Below, piece by piece: positions 58,037 through 64,000 of a stretch of 64,000 nt of DNA (positions within the stretch are counted from its first letter, which is position 1; each line of letters starts with the position of its first letter). Source of the stretch: Rhea pennata. Taxonomy: Eukaryota > Chordata > Aves > Rheiformes > Rheidae. The stretch covers positions 16,150,899-16,214,898 of the forward strand of contig NC_084678.1 of the NCBI RefSeq assembly GCF_028389875.1, read 5' to 3'. The translations under genes were made by a program, and so were the position numbers. The notes beneath the pieces are model-generated. The model was given only the letters and a program-made list of their open reading frames with translations, was not told the origin of the DNA and did no database searches.

Positions 58037-60014
58037 AAAGAATTACTGTTGCAGGTTGTGGCTGATTTCGACTTCAATTCTTGGAGCATTTCTTTTTTTT
58101 TAATCTCATGCCTTTCAATTTCACTTTTGAATTATTCACACGTTTAATTTTTTTTTCTAAGTCATAATCGGTGAACGGCATGTGCTAATCGGGAAGTGAG
58201 TTGGCAATTTAGGATTAATACTCTAATTGGATTTGTGTGTGCTACATTAATTGGCACAAAAAATATATAAAAGGAATGTGTTCTTGTTACACTCTAGAAT
58301 AAATTTGGAAGATCTGGTACGTGCAGACTCAGAGCCGAAGGGACCTGTAACAAGATGGTTTGGGGGGGGGGTCTTTGACGCAGAGAAAAGCCCGTGTGCT
58401 GCGGCCTGAGCAGGACAACCGGACCAACGGCCCGGCGGGCGCCGTGCCCAGCCCTGGCGCGGCTCAGCGGAGGAAAAGCTGGTAGTTTGCTACCAGGGCG
58501 GTTTTAACGTTCAGTTTATGAAAGACTAAATCTCAGCCGGCTAGACTAACCGGATGAGTAAATATCGAGTGACTTTCATCTTCTTTTCGCACTGCGGAGA
58601 GGAGCGCGGCGGGGCCGGCTCAGGGCCGTGCTCCCACACCGCGCGATTTAGCCCCGCGGCTTATCCATCCCCCCCCCCCGCCCCGGTCCTTCTCCTCCCG
58701 CACGAGGAAGGAGCCGTGCTGGTTGGGAGGCGAGAGGAGGAGCCGCTCGGCTTCGCTGCGGCTGGGCTTGCCGAAATACCAGCTGTGGAGGGAGAGCGGA
58801 GGCCGGTCAGCGTTGGGAGTCCGGGCACGAGGTCGCAGCCGCGGGAGAACTGCCCGCCCGGAGCTGCCGCGCCAGCGTGCCCGTGCCGGAGCCCCTTGCC
58901 AGGGACAGGGCTTGGGGACGGGGCGTTTACTGGCTTTGGCCTCTTTGCACATTTGCGCTTTTATTGCAAACGTCCTAAGTGCAAAATATTGCCTCATTTT
59001 TTTTTTCTAATGAGGGAGGCCAGCACCGCCGTCAGACACGCCAGCAAAGGGCCAGCGCCTCTCTCAGACCTGCTCCGCGGGCCCTCTGCGAGATCGCCGG
59101 GCTCTTTTAGATCGCCGGAGCAGGGGCGTCATTTGCCATCGAACCACCGCGTGAGCCCTGGGGGCTCCTAAAGCCGCTGCTTTAGGCAATCGAGTCCATG
59201 TCCACTACGGGAGGGGGCAAAGGGCCCTTGCTGCCCGCCCGGCAGGGAAGGGCGGACGGGCGCGGGGAGAGGCTGCCTGCGGCGGTGGCAGGACAGTCAC
59301 CGTTGCACCGTTGGCGCAAGCTGGCCAGATCTCAGCCTGTCCTGAGTCTCCTCTTTGACCTGTGGCTCGTGGATACAACCAAATTCCTGCCTACGAGCAA
59401 AAGCTCGTCAGCGAAAACCTTGCCTGGACCTGCCTTCTCCTGCTCCAGCCACGGGCAGCTCCAGCTCCGGGCTGAGCCAGCCAACGTCTCCTCCCGATCC
59501 TGGTTGGGGGGAGAGGAGCCGGAGAAGCAGCGGGCGGGTTATTCCGTGCAGCGAGGCGCAAGCTGCACCAGCAAGGTCTCACCACGGCCGTATTGGTGCG
59601 ATCCCCGTCTCGGAAGGGGCCGCGGGGCAGCGGCTGCTGTCGGAAACCCACCGTCCGCACGCCGGAGCCGAGCCCGGGTACTTACGGCCGGCGAGCAGAG
59701 GTTCCCTGGCTCAGACTGGCCACGTACGTCGCAGGAACGTAACCCGTGGCCGGTTCCCCCCGCAGCCTCCTGGCTGAGACATACTCGCCCTCTTCCTTGA
59801 GGACACGCAGCTTGTCCCCTGCGCTAACGCTCAGCTCGTCCGCGCTCCGGGCTGCGAAAGCGTATAAAGCGATAAAGAGAGAGGACTTTGGGACGAGGCA
59901 CCCGCTCCGTGGCGCGGGGACCTGCCCGCTGCCGAAAGCGAAACTCGGATCGGGTGGGATGGGTTTGCAGGCGGCAGCCACCCGCTCAGACCTGCCCACA
60001 CAGCTGGCGAGCAC
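54405..60014 (-). CDS. SRMS: SRMS, Src-related tyrosine kinase lacking C-terminal regulatory tyrosine (abnormal locus; span of recognised coding exons)
   Basis: Recognised exons: 59686 to about 60014 (SH3), about 58670-58782 (first half of SH2), then kinase exons 57321-57459, 56704-56862, 55435-55616, 54978-55134 and 54405-54598. SRMS is a cytoplasmic non-receptor tyrosine kinase of the Brk/Srms/Frk group. Kinase features: glycine loop [13 protein letters not shown] lysine, helix-C glutamate in [15 protein letters not shown], activation-loop tyrosine in [19 protein letters not shown], and C-terminus [10 protein letters not shown] without a regulatory Src-type tyrosine tail. Assignment to SRMS rather than PTK6 rests on [22 protein letters not shown] and [11 protein letters not shown]. 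Oddities: HWD replaces HRD; the exon for the second half of SH2 is not found; no ATG precedes SH3 in frame. It may be a decaying gene, a diverged gene or a locally damaged assembly. Confidence 0.9.
54978..55134 (-). CDS. SRMS: SRMS kinase exon 4, activation segment
   Basis: The exon follows acceptor TTTCTTTTCAG and reads [20 protein letters not shown], then [20 protein letters not shown] and [12 protein letters not shown]. It includes the activation-loop tyrosine, the P+1 loop and the helix-F aspartate. Length 157 nt; donor GTAGGG. Confidence 0.95.
55435..55616 (-). CDS. SRMS: SRMS kinase exon 3, catalytic loop with HWD
   Basis: The exon follows acceptor GGGTTAACAG and reads [20 protein letters not shown], then [19 protein letters not shown] and DFGLARLLK. 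The catalytic aspartate, the AARN segment and the DFG motif are present, but the normally invariant arginine of HRD is tryptophan (TGG). A single C-to-T change from CGG would explain it. Length 182 nt; donor GTCAGC. Confidence 0.95.
56704..56862 (-). CDS. SRMS: SRMS kinase exon 2
   Basis: The exon follows acceptor TCTACCTCAG and reads [20 protein letters not shown], then [11 protein letters not shown] and [19 protein letters not shown]. It holds the helix-C glutamate (KEIQ) and the hinge (ITELMRKG). Length 159 nt; donor GTGAGT. Confidence 0.95.
57321..57459 (-). CDS. SRMS: SRMS kinase exon 1
   Basis: The exon follows acceptor TTTCACACAG and reads [20 protein letters not shown], then [14 protein letters not shown] and [10 protein letters not shown]. 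It contains the ATP-binding glycine loop and the catalytic lysine in VAIK. It ends with one base of the next codon before donor GTGTGT. Length 139 nt. Confidence 0.95.
57460..58669 (-). other. SRMS: SRMS interval where the second SH2 exon should lie
   Basis: By the exon plan of this kinase group, an exon for the second half of SH2 should sit here. I scanned the minus strand for a YSLSV-type strand, the HYR segment and the F..L.ELL.YY helix and saw none. The interval contains A31 at 58004-58034, a G10 run at 58364-58373, an AT-rich block at 58.05-58.3 kb with TATATAAAAGG on the plus strand (about 58264-58274), and the C run at 58669-58679. Confidence 0.6.
58004..58034 (+). repeat. poly(A) tract of 31 bases
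   Basis: A pure A homopolymer inside the SRMS locus. No element body with target-site duplication is evident to the left, so a retroposon tail is possible but unproven. It is a likely weak point for sequencing and assembly. Confidence 0.9.
58670..58782 (-). CDS. SRMS: SRMS exon 2, N-terminal half of SH2 domain (3' end unresolved)
   Basis: After acceptor CTCCACAG the exon completes a split proline codon and reads [20 protein letters not shown], then [12 protein letters not shown]. This is the alpha-A helix and beta-B strand of SH2, with the phosphotyrosine-binding arginine in FLVR. The expected donor, just after the acidic REEKD-type segment, is absent; the coding strand instead runs into a G10 homopolymer (C run 58669-58679 on the plus strand). 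Confidence 0.85.
58783..59685 (-). other. SRMS: SRMS intron 1
   Basis: The interval lies between the SH3 and SH2 exons, GT-AG, and is GC-rich with frequent CpG. No further exon is recognised; the plus-strand reading frames over it are shadows of the GC content. Confidence 0.8.
59686..60014 (-). CDS. SRMS: SRMS exon 1, SH3 domain (start codon not found)
   Basis: The SH3 core reads [20 protein letters not shown], then [19 protein letters not shown] and [14 protein letters not shown], with the expected ALYxF, ELS, GD and GYVPxxYV positions. The exon ends with phase 2 (CGG CC) before donor GTAAGT at 59685. The frame is open upstream to an in-frame TAA near 60100 without any ATG, so the true 5' end is uncertain; 60014 is only a GTG in frame. 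A pyrimidine-rich CTTTCTCCTCCTTCGAGTGCAG at about 60045-60065 could be an acceptor from an upstream exon. Confidence 0.8.
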
Positions 60015-60129
60015 AGCTGGAAGCTGCTCCTTGGGGTAAGGCTGGCTGCACTCGAAGGAGGAGAAAGGAGCTGCTTTTTTTTCCTTTTTTTTTTTTTAAT
60101 TATTATTTTAAAGTGTGCTCTCATGCTCA

Positions 60130-63100
60130 TTACTAGAGCACCGGTGAACGCAGCTCTGTTCTCTAAGCAGCTCTTGTGACAAGTACCAGACTCCAGTTAA
60201 TAATCTTGATTGCACTTGTGGAGGAAAGTGTTTTTTTTTCCAAAGGAAAATAATTGCATCCACAAACGTGCAAGAGTTAAAACAAAGTAGAGAAATACCC
60301 TCCAAGAGATCTGATGGGGTTTGGAGAGCTGCTGCTTGGTCATCGATTCGCGGCGCCGAGCGCCCGGCGCCGGCGGCCGAGCGCACCCGGAGCCCGGTCG
60401 CGCTCCGGCGCGGGTGCTGAAAGCCAGCACGGCAGGTCAAATTCAAGCGTCCGCCGAAGGCCGGCGATTTACACCTCGTGCCTGGCATACGCAGCATAAA
60501 CTGTCTCAAGATCGCAGCTCAAATGAAAAAAAAAAATCACAGTTCCACGTGCTCCCTGCATGGGTTTTGTCCCTTAAGGGTTTCCAGGTTTTCGGCTGGC
60601 AATCCTCGGTGCCACCCGCTCTCCGGGAACCCTGCTCCTGCGCTTGAGCCTGCGACTGTGATCCTCCTCCGCTGTAACCGGTCCGTGTAGCAGACTTGGG
60701 TGCGCAGCTTCGTTTTTGGAAGAGACTGGTTAAAGAGCAGAAATTTATTGCACTGGCCTGGGCTGAGGGCTGCTCTTGATGTCCCTCAAAGAGCCTTTCC
60801 CTGCATGGGTGGGCACACGCAGACGCGCCACTGCTGCACAAGTGACTTTGAGAAGGTTTTATTTTTTCTGATGACAAACTCTCTTTAGGATGCCAGACTG
60901 GCAAACCACCCTATGTCTAGTATTTGCAGAAAGGCATTTTTGTTATAGTAAATAAAATCACGGATATTAGAAAAACAAACTGAAAGATGCTGCACGGTAT
61001 ACGAGGAACAAACCGGTCCAGTGCTTGGGTGAACAGCGAGGGGCCTGCTGCAGGCTGCTTCCTGGGTGTCCCGCGATGGCCAAACAAGCTGCAAAAGCTA
61101 GAGCTGAACATTTGGGCCCCACCCTTCTCCCGCACAGGAGGAGCAGGAGCACCCAGTGCTCCAGGAGGGCACTCGGCCACCGCTGCACAGGAGCAGGGAG
61201 TCTTTAACAAAATATTCTGCTCCCTCCATGCCAGAAAGTAGCTCTTGGATACATGGAGCATTCCCCAAGGTCTTGCCCCACCTGCCCAGCACACAGCCTT
61301 GCTCTTGGCGTTGTGCACCGCTGTTTAATCTCTGGGTGTATTTTCCTCACTTTTAGCTTGGCTGTAGGAAGAGAGGGTGGGGGGCATCAGAGCTGGCAAA
61401 CGTGGGAAAAACGTGGAGGACACCCACTCCTGATGTATTTCCACAGCACTTCTGCTCCTCATGTCACGCTCCATCAGGAGGAAAATGGCCTGCTTGCTTA
61501 TGCATTTAGGGAGATTATCTGATTAGGTCAAACACAGAAGGTTTTTATTCTGCTGTTTTGAATGGGGACTTGGTAAACTCGTGGTTTGCAGACGAGACTG
61601 GAGACTGATTTACCCTTATTGACCTTTGCCAGATCAGATGCTCCAGTAGTACAAGTGATAGACAAGTGCAGCCGACCTGTAACATGCAAAGCTTTGGATC
61701 TTGATTTGCACCTAAATGAAAGAGTATTTGATAACAGCAAACAGCCCTGAGGGCTAAATACTACCTCTGAGCTGAACCTATCAGACATGCATAACACACT
61801 CATCGCTGCAACCTCCCCTCTCTCTACACAGGACATGCACACACAGCTCAGAATCCCACACTAGGAAACAGCTGATAACTCACAACCTTTTTTTTTTTTT
61901 TTTAGTATTTTTTTATTTTCCTATTAACTTCCAGGAGCATCCCTGCTGCTTTAAATCCCTTTGGAACTACAAAACACCTTTAAAAAAAAAAAAAAGAAAA
62001 AAAAAGGAGGGAGGGAGAGAGAAAGAAAGAACAGGCATATTCCTAAAAGTTTCTGATTCTTGCACTGTGGGAAGGAAGAGGAAGGACATAGGAAGAGAAG
62101 TGAAAAAGAAAGGAAAGCAGAGTCTAAAGGATCAAGTATTTCTCTTAGTCCCTGCAACTAGTTTGCATTGATGTATTAAAATCCAAGCTGACCACAGATT
62201 TTGGGCTATGGTAGATATATACAGGGACTTTTGTTCTAGCACCACTAAAAAGCACCTCAAAAGAGCAACAAAACCATAACATCTATTCAGTTCAGCTGGT
62301 TACACAGTCCTGGTTTAGTTGCAGAGCACCTGGGAGCAATAAACACCAACAGCACTTTGCATTCATCAGTGTGTCAAATACTGCACACAGTGTTCTCCCG
62401 TACTAATTGATGGAAACCAGCAGCTCCCCTCCATTAATGAGGGCCCATTACATTTAATTATCTGAGGTTCTGTTTCAGGTCCTCTTACGTTCACATTCTA
62501 AATACATCTTCCAGCTACGAGCCTTTTGGGAGAAAGAGGAGGAGAAACACAAATCCAATTAAAAACCCGAAGTGTAGAAATTTAGAGAATGCAGTTCATG
62601 TTTAGGAAAAAGCTTCTTAGCACTGGGCACATAACAGCAGATTCACTCACACGGTAATATAATCGAGGACGCTCCACTCATTAGCGAGTGGTTGGCAAAG
62701 CACAGTGGCTGATCTCAGCATCGTGGGCCACTGTGCTCTTCTGCCTCTGGTATCTCGTTTGGAGGCATCCAAACAGCCAGAAGATTCCCTAAGCGTTGGG
62801 TTTATCTCGTTGCTGCCGGCACGAACTCAAGCCCAGCCAACGGTGCCTTCCAGCGCCCTGCGGCTGTTCTTGCTCTTTTTGCTGGCATAAGAGGACATAA
62901 TGTTTAATTTTTTTTTGAACCACAGTAAGATTACTCCAGGGGCTTCCTGGCACCAAAACTTGGGGATAGATTATCTGAGAAAGATTTTGCCTCTTAATAA
63001 ATTGTTTAGCCTGGGTGCCATGGGACATTGCAGACAAGAGGTGGTGGATGATGACAGCATTGCATGGGAAAAAGAGAAAAGCAGAACAGTGGCACTAAAG

Positions 63101-64000
63101 CAGCTTCAATTCTCCTCCATTTCCTGTGCTGCAGACTATGGTAGAAAGCGGCATCTTGGCAGACTGCTAGTCTGTCAGCATTAAATGGGGCAGTGCAGAG
63201 GGAGAGCCTATTCCCTGGAGGCTGACGAGCATAGAAACAGTCAGCGGCTGAGGGGGCTCAAACAGTCAGTGCAGAGGGTTTGGTACAGGCAGAAGTACAG
63301 TCGTCCTGGGACAGGGAGCCATACAGGAGGTGTGAGAGGAGGCAGAGCATTGCTGGGTCTTGCAGGCTGCTGGTTTGGAGCCCTTTAGGCGGGGATCGGA
63401 CTGGCTGGTGGAGAGCAGGAGTGCAGGTCACGGGGCACCTGAAACGGCACGGGAAAGCAAGCTGTATTGGAGAGTGTTTGAGGTAGAGACTGCTGTTTCT
63501 ACAGTGTCTGGCAGGTCTGCGGCATGTGCGACTGCAGTATGAAAACAGTAATAGCTCTTTAAAATCAAGGAGATACTTCTGACAAACTCTGTGAACACCC
63601 CCTTCTCCCCCCTCCCAGTGCTCTTCAAGGATCTGCAAAACATGACAAGAAAAAGCTAATTCACAAGTGTCATATGCATACAACCATAATATGGTTGTAA
63701 AATTTCTAAAGAGGATTGATGTTCCACCAGAAAGTCTGCAAGGACCCACAATATAAAATCAGACTGGAAACCAGTGTGGTGAGTCTACAGGCTTCCCCCT
63801 CTGCTTTCCACTGAGATTATCTGGGCAAACCAGCCTTTGCTTGCCCTCACCTGTGACCTGACTTCCAGAGGATGCTCATTACAGCACAGACTGCCTGGTA
63901 GAACAGCATTTCTGCATAAGTCGTCTGCTCTTGTCCCTGGAGTAGCCATTTGTGACATATAAAAACAATTAAACACCTCCTCCAGACTGGTAGGTGCCAC
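60130..64000. other. region upstream of SRMS, no gene recognised
   Basis: CpG-rich DNA at 60.34-60.47 kb may belong to the SRMS 5' end. Beyond it the sequence becomes AT-richer, with T/A runs (61888-61905 and 61981-62006) and a homeodomain-site-rich block at 62.37-62.5 kb. None of the reading frames has a motif I know; the next mammalian neighbours (such as FNDC11 and HELZ2) were not seen. Confidence 0.6.

Overview
This window is vertebrate genomic DNA, almost certainly avian. It holds multi-exon genes with GT-AG introns, CpG islands at promoters, AATAAA polyadenylation signals, many homopolymer runs and small minisatellites. It also carries a CR1-type retroposon 3' end, the typical interspersed repeat of birds and reptiles. 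Short introns and intergenic gaps together with high GC fit a gene-dense microchromosome. The genes and their order match the segment of human chromosome 20q13.33 with KCNQ2, EEF1A2, PPDPF and SRMS.

Layout, left to right. (1) 1-9627 is the start of a very long KCNQ2 intron 1, and 9628-9923 is the first coding exon of KCNQ2 (minus strand) inside a CpG island. The rest of KCNQ2 lies beyond the left edge. (2) 10.1-24.05 kb is mostly non-coding: a degenerate ~26-bp repeat just upstream of KCNQ2, AT-rich blocks that may be conserved regulatory DNA, and an orphan CpG-rich patch near 21.2-21.9 kb. (3) 24.06-39.5 kb is a complete EEF1A2 gene (minus strand). Seven coding exons add up to exactly 1392 nt (463 codons plus stop), with an inferred non-coding first exon near 39.48-39.51 kb. 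(4) 39.6-46.05 kb is intergenic; it starts with a ~450-bp purine-rich tract and contains CpG-rich DNA at 42.9-44.1 kb. (5) 46.05-50.24 kb is a complete PPDPF gene (plus strand): a TATA/CCAAT/GC-box promoter, a non-coding exon 1, and four coding exons totalling 348 nt (115 codons plus stop). Intron 1 holds a striking 38-bp (19+19) G-rich minisatellite and intron 2 a CR1 fragment. (6) 54.0-60.0 kb is the Src-like kinase gene SRMS (minus strand), convergent with PPDPF. Its five kinase exons are intact in frame, but the gene shows three oddities: no ATG in the SH3 reading frame, the exon for the second half of SH2 not found, and HWD in place of the catalytic-loop HRD. (7) 60.1-64.0 kb shows no gene I can support.

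The four genes do not form a pathway; this is ordinary vertebrate synteny. They are a neuronal potassium channel subunit, a neuron/muscle translation elongation factor, a small differentiation factor and a non-receptor tyrosine kinase. I found no new multi-gene system. The most useful leads are the abnormal SRMS locus, the absence of PTK6 where mammals have it, and the higher-order minisatellite directly downstream of the PPDPF promoter.
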